Of a stretch of 54,431 nucleotides of DNA, positions 9,596 through 18,425 are shown piece after piece (the stretch's first letter is position 1; each line of letters starts with the position of its first letter). The stretch is taken from the NCBI RefSeq assembly GCF_011378855.1, contig NZ_WTLB01000028.1, positions 1 to 54,431 of the forward strand, written 5' to 3'. The translations under genes were made by a program, and so were the position numbers. The notes below the pieces were generated by a model, which searched no databases, was not told the DNA's origin, and worked only from the letters and a program-made list of their open reading frames with translations. Origin of the DNA: Pseudoalteromonas sp. Z1A8. GTDB lineage: Bacteria; Pseudomonadota; Gammaproteobacteria; Enterobacterales; Alteromonadaceae.

Positions 9596-10723
9596 ATGAA
9601 AATCAGCAGCAATTTCGACAGTGGTAATATCAAAGTTATTGAAGCCACCGATCCTTTAAATATTCAATTAGAAATTAATAAAGATCACCAGTCTGAATTT
9701 TATCAGTGGTTTCACTTTCGTCTTGAAACAACACCTTACCAATTGCATAAGTTAAATATTAATGAGCTTGATAAATCAGCTTACCCAGATGGTTGGGAAG
9801 GGTATCAAGCCGTTGCATCATATGACCGTCAAACATGGTTTCGTGTACCATCAAGCTATGAAAATGGTACATTAAGCTTTGAAATTGAACCAGAGTGCGG
9901 CAGCGTGTATTTTGCTTACTTTGCACCATACAGCTACGACCGCCATTTAGATTTATTGTCTTGGGCACAAAGCCAAGGGGCTTGCCAATTAATCACGCTT
10001 GGTGAAACACTAGATGGCCGCGATATGAGTGTGCTTAAAATTGGTGAGCCAAGTGAAGATAAGAAAAACATCTGGATCACAGCACGTCAACATCCAGGTG
10101 AAACAATGGCGCAGTGGTATGTAGAAGGGCTATTGCACAAATTACTTGATGACGAAGACCCACATGCAGCTGCATTATTGTCAAAAGCAGTATTTTACGT
10201 TGTACCAAATATGAACCCTGACGGCAGCGCACGCGGACATCTGCGTACTAACGCTAAAGGCGTTAACTTAAACCGTGAATGGCAGACACCAAGCATGGAA
10301 AATAGCCCTGAAGTTTACTTAGTACTTAATAAAATGCGTGAAGCTGGCCTAGATATGCACCTTGATATACACGGCGATGAAGCTATCCCGTATAACTTTG
10401 TTGCAGGCAGTGAAGGTATTCCAAGTTACGATGCACGTCTTAAAGGCCTAGAAGATAGCTTTAAAGCAGCGCTTTTAACTATTACTCCAGAGTTTCAAGA
10501 TGAACATGGCTATCCAAAAGATGAGCCAGGCCAAGCTAACCTTACAGTAGGCTCATCAGCTACAGCTGAAGAATTTAAAGCATTAACGTACACAATTGAA
10601 ATGCCATTTAAAGATAACAACGATTTACCAGATCCAGACTATGGCTGGTCGGACCGTCGTTCATATCAGTTTGGTCAAGATACATTAGCGGCTATTGTTA
10701 ATGTTGTTGATAATTTAAGATAA
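9596..10723 (+). CDS. M14-family cytosolic zinc carboxypeptidase
   Basis: A 375-aa protein without a signal peptide. An N-terminal beta-rich domain (about 1-120) precedes a metallocarboxypeptidase domain. Zinc ligands are visible as HPGE (His166, Glu169) and the later His in HLDIHGDE (about 259). NPDG at 207-210 and the catalytic Glu in TYTIEMPF (about 345) complete the active site. This architecture matches bacterial relatives of the cytosolic AGBL/Nna1 carboxypeptidases. The natural substrate is unknown. It stands alone between two terminators. Confidence 0.88.
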   Translation: MKISSNFDSGNIKVIEATDPLNIQLEINKDHQSEFYQWFHFRLETTPYQLHKLNINELDKSAYPDGWEGYQAVASYDRQTWFRVPSSYENGTLSFEIEPECGSVYFAYFAPYSYDRHLDLLSWAQSQGACQLITLGETLDGRDMSVLKIGEPSEDKKNIWITARQHPGETMAQWYVEGLLHKLLDDEDPHAAALLSKAVFYVVPNMNPDGSARGHLRTNAKGVNLNREWQTPSMENSPEVYLVLNKMREAGLDMHLDIHGDEAIPYNFVAGSEGIPSYDARLKGLEDSFKAALLTITPEFQDEHGYPKDEPGQANLTVGSSATAEEFKALTYTIEMPFKDNNDLPDPDYGWSDRRSYQFGQDTLAAIVNVVDNLR

Positions 10724-10736
10724 AACGTTTATTTGA

Positions 10737-10766
10737 AGGGTATCAATAGTTTTGATGCCCTTTTTA
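10737..10766 (+). terminator. Intrinsic terminator of the M14 carboxypeptidase gene
   Basis: GGGTATCAA (10738-10746) pairs with TTGATGCCC (10752-10760), one G-U pair, followed by five Ts. Confidence 0.85.
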
Positions 10767-11002
10767 CTTTTAGTAAAACCCCTTTTACAAAAAATAATAA
10801 TCATATAGCAACTTCATTCCAAAACGTTTTTAACGTTTCTTCGCCGCGTATCATCACCGTATCATCACCGTATCGGTACAAATCAATCTACTTTCCTTTA
10901 AATACTGCTGATGTAGTGCCTTGCGATAGCTACGTAATTAGATATTTTGAAAATTAAGTGTTAACAAAGTTGGGGTACTTAAGTTAAGATTAATTAAATA
11001 AT

Positions 11003-11078
11003 GAGTCGGGACGGGAAAGGTAAAACCTTATTTCGTGAAACTTATGTTGCGTAGTAGCTAAAGCAGAGTCTCGTAATT
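11003..11078 (+). promoter_or_regulatory. Structured 5' leader of the alanine/glycine symporter gene
   Basis: CGGGAC (11007-11012) can pair with GTCTCG (11068-11073, one G-U). Inside lie a tight hairpin AAGGT-AAA-ACCTT (11017-11029) and an imperfect hairpin around TGCGTAGTAGCTAAAGCA (11048-11065). This forms a small three-way junction about 35 nt before the ribosome-binding site. It matches no riboswitch class I recognise, including glycine. It could be a regulatory RNA leader or chance structure. The rest of 10767-11110 is AT-rich and without a credible gene. Confidence 0.35.
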
Positions 11079-11110
11079 AAAAATAATAAATATAACTATA
11101 GAGGATATCC

Positions 11111-12613
11111 ATGGAAGCTTTTGTAAGCGCTGTTAATGATGTTGTTTGGAGTAATGCACTCATCTATTTATGCCTAGGCGCAGGCTTGTTTTATTCAGTG
11201 TTAACTCGATTTGCTCAAGTTAGACATTTTAAAGAAATGTGTAAGCTATTATTTAGTCCTAACACGTCTGATAAAGGTATCTCATCTTTTCAAGCCCTTG
11301 CTGTATCGTTATCTGGACGAGTAGGTGTTGGTAATATCGCAGGTGTTGCAGCAGCTATCGGTTTTGGTGGGCCAGGTGCTATTTTTTGGATGTGGGTTGT
11401 TGCTTTTCTAGGAGCAAGTACCGCATACGCTGAATCTACTTTAGGGCAAATTTATAAAACAGAAGAAAACGGGCAATATCGTGGTGGTCCAGCATATTAT
11501 TTTGACCGTTGTTTAGGGCAAAAATGGCTAGCTGTTTTATTTGCTGTTTCGGCAATTATTGCCTGTGGTGTTTTTCTGCCCGGCGTACAAGCAAATGCGG
11601 TAGGTAATGCGTTTACCCAAGTGTTTGGCGATGGCAATATGGTCACTACTAGCTTTGGTGACGTAGGTAGCTTTAAGTTAGTTGCACTAGCAATTATACT
11701 TATTGTTTTAGCATTTATTATTTTTGGCGGTATAAAGCGTATTGCTAACTTTACGCAAATTGTAGTGCCATTTATGGCGCTTGGTTACATAGTATTGGCA
11801 CTAATCGTTGTATTTATAAACTTAGATAAAGTGGGCGATATATTTTATTTAATTATTAGTGATGCATTTACTGCGCAGGCCGGTTTTGGTGCTGCTATTG
11901 GTTGGGGCGTCAAACGTGGTATATATTCTAATGAAGCAGGCCAAGGTACTGGGCCTCATGCAGCAGCCGCTGCAGAAGTAGACCATCCTGCTCAACAGGG
12001 ATTAGTACAAGCCTTTTCTGTTTATGTTGATACTATTTTTGTGTGTACAGCAACAGCGTTGATGATTTTAATAACGCAGCAATACAATGTTGTGGGTGAG
12101 TTACCAGCAGGACAGTTTATTGTACAAAATGTTGATGCAGCCACTGAAGTAGGCTCAGCAGCCTTTACTCAAATGGCTTTATTTAGTGTATTTGGCAGTT
12201 TTGGACAAGCATTTGTAGGTATTGCATTATTCTTCTTTGCCTTTACTACAATACTTGCTTATTACTTTATTGCAGAAACTAACATTGCATACTTGAATCG
12301 TTATTTTAAAGGCAGTATCCCGCTTGTTATCGTGAAATTTGTGATTATGTTTATGGTTGCATACGGCATGGTCAACAATTCAGGCTATATTTGGACTATT
12401 GGTGATATTGGCGTTGGCTTAATGGCTTGGATTAACATACTAGGTATTTTAGCTATTTTCTTCGTAGCTAAGCCTGCTTTATTATGTTTAAGTGATTATG
12501 AAGAACAGAAGAAAAAGGGCGGAAAAGTCACATTTGACCCAGTTAAATTAGGTATTAAAAATGCTACTTTTTGGGAAAAACGCCTAGCAAAACAGTCAAA
12601 AGACGCTGAGTAG
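11111..12613 (+). CDS. Sodium:alanine/glycine symporter, AGCS family
   Basis: A 500-aa inner-membrane protein with about ten or eleven hydrophobic segments. The AGCS signatures are present: SFQALAVSLSGRVGVGNIAGVA near residue 60-80 and the conserved IYSNEAGQGTGPHAAAAA region near 275-295. Members import alanine or glycine with Na+, fitting a marine, sodium-based lifestyle. The ribosome-binding site GAGGATAT precedes the ATG. It is preceded by the structured leader and followed by a strong terminator, so it is probably a single-gene unit. Confidence 0.93.
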   Translation: MEAFVSAVNDVVWSNALIYLCLGAGLFYSVLTRFAQVRHFKEMCKLLFSPNTSDKGISSFQALAVSLSGRVGVGNIAGVAAAIGFGGPGAIFWMWVVAFLGASTAYAESTLGQIYKTEENGQYRGGPAYYFDRCLGQKWLAVLFAVSAIIACGVFLPGVQANAVGNAFTQVFGDGNMVTTSFGDVGSFKLVALAIILIVLAFIIFGGIKRIANFTQIVVPFMALGYIVLALIVVFINLDKVGDIFYLIISDAFTAQAGFGAAIGWGVKRGIYSNEAGQGTGPHAAAAAEVDHPAQQGLVQAFSVYVDTIFVCTATALMILITQQYNVVGELPAGQFIVQNVDAATEVGSAAFTQMALFSVFGSFGQAFVGIALFFFAFTTILAYYFIAETNIAYLNRYFKGSIPLVIVKFVIMFMVAYGMVNNSGYIWTIGDIGVGLMAWINILGILAIFFVAKPALLCLSDYEEQKKKGGKVTFDPVKLGIKNATFWEKRLAKQSKDAE

Positions 12614-12706
12614 TTAAACTTAGTGAGTAACTTGGATGTTTATCGTTTCTAAATCACTTATTGGTTTAAATTCAAAAAAGACAACGAGAAATAAAACAAG
12701 TACAAT

Positions 12707-12731
12707 AAAGGCGCCGAAAGGCGCTTTTTTT
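12707..12731 (+). terminator. Intrinsic terminator of the symporter gene
   Basis: AAAGGCGCC-GAAA-GGCGCTTTT forms a nine-pair stem ending in a run of seven Ts. Its position shows the next gene must start at 12753 rather than at upstream in-frame codons. Confidence 0.9.
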
Positions 12732-12752
12732 ATGCGTAGTATGGAGAGAAGT

Positions 12753-13079
12753 ATGGCGATTATTCGTTGCCCAAAATGTGCAAAATCAATTTCAGATAAA
12801 CATAAACAATGTCCGCATTGCGAAAGTAACATTGCAGAGCTAAACGACGAGCAAGTTTTACAGCTTCAACGCGAACAGCGAATTAAAAAAAAGCAGATGT
12901 TTCTAAATCACTCCTTTTTGGCGCTTATCTTATTTTTAGGTGGTTTTTTCTGTTTGTACTTTTTACAACCGCAAGAAGAAACGCTTCAGTGGTATGCTTA
13001 TACTGCCGCAATTGGCGTAGGTTGTATTTGGTATATTATAAACCGTATTATTTTAGTGACTCTAAAAAAGAAAAAATGA
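12753..13079 (+). CDS. Zinc-ribbon membrane protein
   Basis: A 108-aa protein. The N terminus has two CxxC knuckles (CPKC and CPHC, about residues 6-23) forming a zinc ribbon. A charged linker and two hydrophobic segments (about 50-70 and 75-98) follow, then a Lys-rich tail, so the zinc ribbon probably faces the cytoplasm. The start is chosen because GGAGAG lies 5 nt upstream and everything earlier in this frame overlaps the symporter terminator. The next gene begins 1 bp after the stop. Function unknown. Confidence 0.75.
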   Translation: MAIIRCPKCAKSISDKHKQCPHCESNIAELNDEQVLQLQREQRIKKKQMFLNHSFLALILFLGGFFCLYFLQPQEETLQWYAYTAAIGVGCIWYIINRIILVTLKKKK

Positions 13080-13080
13080 C

Positions 13081-13362
13081 ATGAATATCGACAATCTTGT
13101 ACAAAATATTACTCCCGAATTATTCGAACGCTTGCAATACGGTGCTTCTACTGGCAAATGGCCAGATGGCACCGTTTTATCAGATGAGCAAAAGCAACAA
13201 ACAGTGCAGTTGGTTATGTTGTATCAAGCAAAGGTGGCTCAATCTAATGAGCAATTTACGATTGGTGCTAATGGTGAAATGATCCAAAAGACAAAAGCTC
13301 AACTACAAAAAGAATTCAAATCAGACAACGAAATAGCTAGGTTTAGTGAACATGATCTTTAA
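13081..13362 (+). CDS. DUF1315 family protein (YeaC-like)
   Basis: A 93-aa soluble protein similar to the DUF1315/YeaC family, recognisable from LFERLQYGASTGKWPDG and the following conserved helix. No function is known for the family. It lies 1 bp after the zinc-ribbon gene, and its 3' end overlaps the start of the DUF349 gene, so the three are probably one operon. Confidence 0.8.
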   Translation: MNIDNLVQNITPELFERLQYGASTGKWPDGTVLSDEQKQQTVQLVMLYQAKVAQSNEQFTIGANGEMIQKTKAQLQKEFKSDNEIARFSEHDL

Positions 13363-16033
13363 GCACCTTTTTACACCGAAGTGGAAACACCCTAAGCAAC
13401 AAGTACGTCTTGATGCTATCGAAAAATTAGACATTGAACGTGATGCAACCATATTAAACACGTTAGCACTTGAAGATAGCTCAGCTGAAATACGCCGCAA
13501 AGCACTACAAAAAGTAAACGATTTACCTCTTTGGTGGAAAGCGTATAAACAAGATCAGGCATTAAAAGATATAGCAGAGCTGCAAATATCAAATGCTGTT
13601 TTAAATAGCGAAAGTGCACTAACACCGCAAATTAAAAATGAATACATTGAGCGCTTTGCGCCAGTAAAAACACTTGAAAAGTTAGCGTTTGCAGAAAAAG
13701 AGCTGCAAGTACGCGTTAAATTATTAAAACGTTTAGCAAATCCAAAACTAGTAGAAAAAGCATTTAAAGAAGGTAGCGAAGAGCTACAAACTCAATTAGT
13801 TGAACTTGTTATTACTCATCAATTAGTTAAGCCATTAGTAAAACATGCGAAGAGTGGAGCAAAATCAGCACTTGAAACGCATATTGAAAATGAACGTCTA
13901 GCAATAGAAAAGCCACTTGAAGTAGAGGGTGCAACACGTATTATTTTAGCGAAGTTAAATGCTTTGCGTGAAAAAACAGACTTTGGTGTTGTTAATCCAC
14001 AAGCAGGCGAGCTAATGGCTCAATGGCAAGCACTTGAGCTTAAATGGTTAAGTGATGAGCGCGTTAAGCTGCTTGATGAAAAATATACTTCGATTACCAC
14101 TAAGTTAAATGCACATATTGAGCAGTTAAAAGCAGTACACGACAAAGAGCAGCAACAATTAGCACAACAGCAACGCCAATTGCTAGCCCTTGCAACGCTT
14201 GAAGCGTTAAGCGAAGAAATTGAAAATGCCTTACAACTTGGTCTTGAAACGCCAGAGCAAATTCAACAAGATTGGCTTGATGCAAAAGTAGCGCAAGCTA
14301 AGCACGCTATTAGCGAAACAGAGCTTGCTAATAACACGCAATCAAAACTTGCTGTAAGTAAGTTAGAAAAGTTATTTACTCAAGTTGCTAAGCTACCTGA
14401 GCTAACCGCTGCCATTAAAGAGTACAAGCTCGCTTTTACAGCATTGTGTGAAATTAAACCAGCAGAAGACTTAACGCAGTACGATGCTACTTTAACTGAG
14501 TTTAATAATGGCTTTAAAGCAGCGCGTAATCATTTAAATATTTTAGATGGTGCACTGCAAAGTTCGTTTAAAGCACAGCTAAACGCGCATAAAAAGCAAT
14601 TTTTAGCACCAATGAATGAACTCGTTAAGCCGCTTGAAAAAAACCAAAGCCAAGCAAAACGTAAAGCACGTGATGTTAAACGCCTAATTGAAGAAGGCCG
14701 TTTTAACGTTGCTTTTGGCGTATTTAAAGGGTTTGAAGAATTATTTAATACCCTTACTGAAAAATACCAGCAGTCGCTTGTAAATATAAAAGCAGAGCTT
14801 GAAGCGCAACTTGCAGACGCTAAAGATTGGCAAAAATACGCTGCTGCACCAAAGCGTGAAGCTTTATTAGAAGAAGTAAGCGCATTAGTAAGTGAAGAGT
14901 GTACTGACCCACAACAACGTGCTGAGCAGGTAAAAGCGCTACGTAAACGTTGGAATGAGCTAGGTCGTTTAGATACAGACGAAGAGAAGCAACAAGGTAT
15001 TCAGTTTGATGAAAAAATCGAGCTGTTATTTGCACCTTGTCGTAGTTACTTCGCAGAGCAAGAAGTACAACGCGAAGCATCTAAAGCACAACGCGAAAGT
15101 ATTATTAGCGACATGCATGCACTTCATTTACAGCCTACTGCTGAGGATGATTTTGATTGGAAGCAATATGAAAGCCAATATAATCGTTTGAACAAAGCGT
15201 GGCGCAGTGTAGGTAAAGTTGATCCTAAAACATACCGTACATTAAACGATCGTTATAAAAATGAGCAACAGCAAGTACTGGCTTTATTAAACGCATTTCA
15301 TAAAAGTAATGCTGCACTTAAAAATGAGTTAGTAGAAAAAGCAGAGCAGCTGTCACAAAGTGACGATTTAGCCGCTGCGTGCCAAGAGTTGAAGCAAATG
15401 CAGCAGCAATGGCAAACCATTGGTTTTGCAGGTTTAAAAGCTGAAAATGCGTTATGGCAAAAGTTTCGTCAGTTTAACGATGAAACATTTACTAAGCGTA
15501 GTAGTGAGTTTGAACAGCAAAAACTTGAGCAAAACGAGTCGGATAAACAAGCCGTTGCAGAACTTGCTGAGCTTGAAGCAGCACTTAGTGATGTAAATCA
15601 AAGAGCACAGCTACACGACCTAGAAACAAAAGTGAAAGGGTATGCACAGTTTAGATCGTTAGTGCCAAAAGTGACTAAGCTACTAGCGGCCATTGAAGAT
15701 AAACTTGCATTGCTTACAAGCAAATCAGAGCAAGCTAATTTAGATGCACTAATTACAGCACTTGAGAACAATGAAGCGTTACCAAGTCAGTACCAAGCAC
15801 CGCTTAAAACAACATTAAATACTGAACAGCTTATTACGCGCATGGAAATACTAGCGAACGTAAGCTCAACTGATAAGTCACTTAGAATGGCAGAACAAGT
15901 AGCCATGCTAGATGACAAGCATCGTGGCGAACATGCTGATTTAAACTATTATTTAAAACAGTTACTAGCGCTCAGTGGCGGTTCAGTTGAACCTGACACA
16001 CTAATGCGACTTAAAGCGATACTTGCAGCTTAA
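13352..16033 (+). CDS. DUF349 domain-containing protein
   Basis: About 893 aa, almost entirely helical and charged, with no signal peptide or membrane segment. DUF349-type repeats are visible by their WR/WN landmarks (for example KRWNELGRLD near 535, NKAWRSVGKVD near 620, QQWQTIGFAG near 690). The N terminus has a HEAT-like stretch. DUF349 proteins are widespread but poorly understood. A GTG at 13346 is in frame, but ATG 13352 gives the more typical MIFKHLF start. It overlaps the preceding gene by about 11 bp. Confidence 0.85.
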   Translation: MIFKHLFTPKWKHPKQQVRLDAIEKLDIERDATILNTLALEDSSAEIRRKALQKVNDLPLWWKAYKQDQALKDIAELQISNAVLNSESALTPQIKNEYIERFAPVKTLEKLAFAEKELQVRVKLLKRLANPKLVEKAFKEGSEELQTQLVELVITHQLVKPLVKHAKSGAKSALETHIENERLAIEKPLEVEGATRIILAKLNALREKTDFGVVNPQAGELMAQWQALELKWLSDERVKLLDEKYTSITTKLNAHIEQLKAVHDKEQQQLAQQQRQLLALATLEALSEEIENALQLGLETPEQIQQDWLDAKVAQAKHAISETELANNTQSKLAVSKLEKLFTQVAKLPELTAAIKEYKLAFTALCEIKPAEDLTQYDATLTEFNNGFKAARNHLNILDGALQSSFKAQLNAHKKQFLAPMNELVKPLEKNQSQAKRKARDVKRLIEEGRFNVAFGVFKGFEELFNTLTEKYQQSLVNIKAELEAQLADAKDWQKYAAAPKREALLEEVSALVSEECTDPQQRAEQVKALRKRWNELGRLDTDEEKQQGIQFDEKIELLFAPCRSYFAEQEVQREASKAQRESIISDMHALHLQPTAEDDFDWKQYESQYNRLNKAWRSVGKVDPKTYRTLNDRYKNEQQQVLALLNAFHKSNAALKNELVEKAEQLSQSDDLAAACQELKQMQQQWQTIGFAGLKAENALWQKFRQFNDETFTKRSSEFEQQKLEQNESDKQAVAELAELEAALSDVNQRAQLHDLETKVKGYAQFRSLVPKVTKLLAAIEDKLALLTSKSEQANLDALITALENNEALPSQYQAPLKTTLNTEQLITRMEILANVSSTDKSLRMAEQVAMLDDKHRGEHADLNYYLKQLLALSGGSVEPDTLMRLKAILAA

Positions 16034-16037
16034 TACA

Positions 16038-16307
16038 CTAGGGCGTGTTGACCTTTCGTGGTTGAATTTGCAGCAGACTGTTTGGTATTTAGGCAAGGCA
16101 GAGTCTATGTAGTGTGGTTATTCCCCATAAATAGGCAATAACGCAGCATAAATGCCAAACATGCGCTGCCCTTTGGGTTCTTTCTAGGGTCGATTAACTC
16201 TTTGTTGCTCGGTTTTGACTTAGCCCGCTAGGTTACAAACCTCACGCCGCGATTAAATCGACCCTAGATTGAACAAATTTCAATCCACAAAGGTCAACAC
16301 GTCCTAG
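16038..16307. repeat. Nested-palindrome element, copy 2
   Basis: A 270-bp element with terminal inverted repeats CTAGGGCGTGTTGACCTTT and AAAGGTCAACACGTCCTAG. Two nested dyads lie inside: TTTGGTATTTA (16081-16091) with TAAATGCCAAA (16149-16159), and CTAGGGTCGATTAA (16184-16197) with TTAAATCGACCCTAG (16253-16267). As RNA or extruded DNA it would form a three-armed structure. It is in the opposite orientation to the copies at 2725 and 48435. It has no coding capacity and starts 5 bp after the DUF349 stop. Confidence 0.85.
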
Positions 16308-16340
16308 AACCAGTTTAATATATACTGGTTAGTATTTTAA

Positions 16341-16367
16341 TAAGCCGCTTTAATAGCGGCTTTTTTA
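16341..16367 (+). terminator. Intrinsic terminator downstream of the DUF349 operon
   Basis: GCCGCT-TTAAT-AGCGGC (16344-16360) is followed by a T-run. It lies beyond the repeat element, so the element is probably transcribed with the operon. Confidence 0.88.
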
Positions 16368-16404
16368 TAAGCATCATTACTTCATTATAAATAAAAGGGT
16401 TCTC

Positions 16405-16959
16405 ATGAGAATTTTAGTTATTATTGCAGCGTTATTTTTAACTGCCTGTAATACCACGCAAGGCATATCAGTATATTCATTTACTAACTCTGAGGTTGAG
16501 TCTGTACTTAGTAAACAATTACCAAAGTTAAGTGAGAAAGTAAGCTTAATGGGTTTGCCAGTTCAGTTTGATGTAAACGACTTAAGTGTGAATATTGGAC
16601 CCGATAACCGCGATGTTGTTGTGCTTGGCGCAGATTCAAGCGCTGAAATTAATGCATTTGCACTAAAGTATCCAGTGCGTTTAAAGCTGCAAATTGAAGG
16701 TAGCCCATTTTACGACAGTGAGAAAAAAGCAGTATTTTTACGTAATATTAAATTACTTGATTCGAGTGTAGATGCCGGTGGTTTTAAAGGTAATTTAGGC
16801 GCACTTGATAGCCAAGCAATGGAAGTGATTAATGCTTTTTTAGCGGTTAACCCTGTTTATACTCTAAATATGGATGACCCTAAAATAATGCTACTTAGTA
16901 AACTTCCACTCGATATGAAAATAAGCGAAGGTGCAATTAAGCTAGTACCTCGTCTATAA
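16405..16959 (+). CDS. DUF1439 lipoprotein (YceB-like)
   Basis: A 184-aa protein with a short lipoprotein signal and lipobox LTAC at about residues 12-15. The mature domain matches DUF1439, the family of E. coli YceB, an outer-membrane-associated lipoprotein of unknown function whose fold resembles lipid-binding proteins. It is a single gene with its own downstream hairpin. Confidence 0.8.
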   Translation: MRILVIIAALFLTACNTTQGISVYSFTNSEVESVLSKQLPKLSEKVSLMGLPVQFDVNDLSVNIGPDNRDVVVLGADSSAEINAFALKYPVRLKLQIEGSPFYDSEKKAVFLRNIKLLDSSVDAGGFKGNLGALDSQAMEVINAFLAVNPVYTLNMDDPKIMLLSKLPLDMKISEGAIKLVPRL

Positions 16960-16987
16960 GTAGATCGACCTACTTACAATATACGTA

Positions 16988-17020
16988 TTAATTAGCCTGA
17001 CTTTCAGGCTAATTAGGTTT
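16988..17020 (+). terminator. Probable intrinsic terminator after the DUF1439 gene
   Basis: TTAGCCTGA and TCAGGCTAA form a perfect 9-bp stem (about 16992-17012). The T-tract is interrupted (TTAGGTTTTAAT), so efficiency is uncertain. The next gene starts only a few bases later. Confidence 0.65.
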
Positions 17021-17027
17021 TAATATT

Positions 17028-18332
17028 ATGGCGGCTCCTCGTACTGTTCCCACTTCTCGACTTTCTCGCTTTGCTAAATTAGGCTCACTAGCAACCGGTG
17101 TTGCAACCAATATGTTAGTTGATGGTGCTAAGAGCGCATTAACAGGTAAAGGTTGGGATAACAAAAGTTTATTACTACAATCTAAAAACATTGAAAAGCT
17201 CGCCACACAGTTATCACATTTACGTGGTGCAGCAATGAAGCTTGGGCAATTACTCTCAATGGATGCCGGAGACTTACTCAGTCCTGAATTAGCTCAATTA
17301 CTTGCTTTACTGCGCTCAGACGCGAATCCAATGCCTCATAAGCAGCTTGTAGAAGTGTTAAAAGAGCAATGGGGAGATGATTGGCTAGCGCGTTTTTCTC
17401 ATATTGAATTAAGACCTTTTGCAGCCGCTTCTATTGGGCAAGTTCATTTAGCTTATAAAGAAAATGGCGATCAGCTTGCTGTTAAAATTCAATACCCTGG
17501 TATTGCAAAAAGTGTAGTAAGTGATGTCGACAATGTTATTTCGTTATTAACGCTTTCTCGATTATTACCAAAAGATCTTAATATTAAACCGCTTATTAGT
17601 GAAGCCAAAGCGCAGTTATTGGCCGAAGCTGATTATACGAGAGAAGCGCAATATTTAATACGTTATAAAAATGCACTAGTAACTAACCCCCATTTTAAAG
17701 TGCCTAACGTATATCCAGAGCACAGCACGCAGCAAGTACTTACCATGGAATATATAAAAGCAGAGCCGATTGAGAGTATTACAGAGCTACCTAATAACCA
17801 GAAAAGCTTTGTTGCAGCACAGCTAATTGATTTGTTTTTTAAAGAGATGTTTGATTTTAAACTCATTCAAACCGACCCTAACTTTGCCAACTTTCATTAT
17901 CAGCTTGATACACAAAAAATTGTTTTATTTGATTTTGGTGCAACGCGAGAAATATCATCTGAGCTCAGCCACGCTTATTTGGCCTTATTTAAAGCGGGCA
18001 GTGAAAACAACCGAGAAGGCGTGCTTAGAGCGGCTTTACACATTGGTTATTTTAAAAATGACTTGGTTGATGAGTATAAAAATAACGTTATCGATTTATT
18101 TTTAATGGCATGCGAGCCACTAAGAGCAAATGACGAGTTTGATTTTAAAAACAGCGAACTAGCGCTCAAAATTAAAAATGCAGGGCTTGCCCTTAGTGCG
18201 CAATCTCAGCAATGGCATACACCGCCCGTTGATGCGCTATTTATTCACCGAAAACTTGCAGGACTTTACTTAATAGCCGCAAGGCTAGGTGCAAAAATAG
18301 ATGTAAAAACGCTATTTCAGCACTATTTATAG
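17028..18332 (+). CDS. ABC1/AarF/UbiB-family atypical kinase
   Basis: A 434-aa protein of the ABC1 atypical kinase family. The family-defining KxGQ motif is in AAMKLGQLLSMD (about residue 68). An Ala-rich loop AAASIGQVH replaces the usual glycine-rich loop, VKIQYPG carries the ATP-binding Lys, and LFDFGATR holds the metal-binding Asp. Family members such as UbiB and COQ8 assist ubiquinone synthesis through ATPase activity. This one lacks the C-terminal membrane anchors of true UbiB, so it is a paralogue of uncertain substrate. Confidence 0.85.
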   Translation: MAAPRTVPTSRLSRFAKLGSLATGVATNMLVDGAKSALTGKGWDNKSLLLQSKNIEKLATQLSHLRGAAMKLGQLLSMDAGDLLSPELAQLLALLRSDANPMPHKQLVEVLKEQWGDDWLARFSHIELRPFAAASIGQVHLAYKENGDQLAVKIQYPGIAKSVVSDVDNVISLLTLSRLLPKDLNIKPLISEAKAQLLAEADYTREAQYLIRYKNALVTNPHFKVPNVYPEHSTQQVLTMEYIKAEPIESITELPNNQKSFVAAQLIDLFFKEMFDFKLIQTDPNFANFHYQLDTQKIVLFDFGATREISSELSHAYLALFKAGSENNREGVLRAALHIGYFKNDLVDEYKNNVIDLFLMACEPLRANDEFDFKNSELALKIKNAGLALSAQSQQWHTPPVDALFIHRKLAGLYLIAARLGAKIDVKTLFQHYL

Positions 18333-18399
18333 CGTTTTAATTTACACGTAAGTGCATTTTAAGTAATGAGTGCACTTAGTTTAAAAAATTGCCATAATG

Positions 18400-18417
18400 C
18401 TCGCGATATTTCGCGAG
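18400..18417. promoter_or_regulatory. Operator-like palindrome before the sigma-54 activator gene
   Basis: CTCGCGA-TATT-TCGCGAG is a perfect dyad ending 8 bp before the chosen ATG of the activator. The half-site TCGCGATAT recurs in the palindrome downstream of the same gene (19849-19883), upstream of the ccoG promoter. This suggests the activator binds here and controls its own synthesis; that is inferred. Confidence 0.6.
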
Positions 18418-18425
18418 GTGTATTT

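Noticed and set aside
10733..10957. Open frame of 74 codons after the M14 carboxypeptidase
   Set aside because: It starts in the terminator hairpin, has no proper start signal and its composition (FTFSKTPFTKNN...) is not protein-like.
11003..11078. Glycine riboswitch before the symporter
   Set aside because: The conserved glycine-aptamer core sequences are not present; only a generic three-way junction is seen.
12636..12752. Upstream extension of the zinc-ribbon gene
   Set aside because: The extension covers the symporter terminator; the start at 12753 has a good ribosome-binding site and begins at the zinc knuckle.
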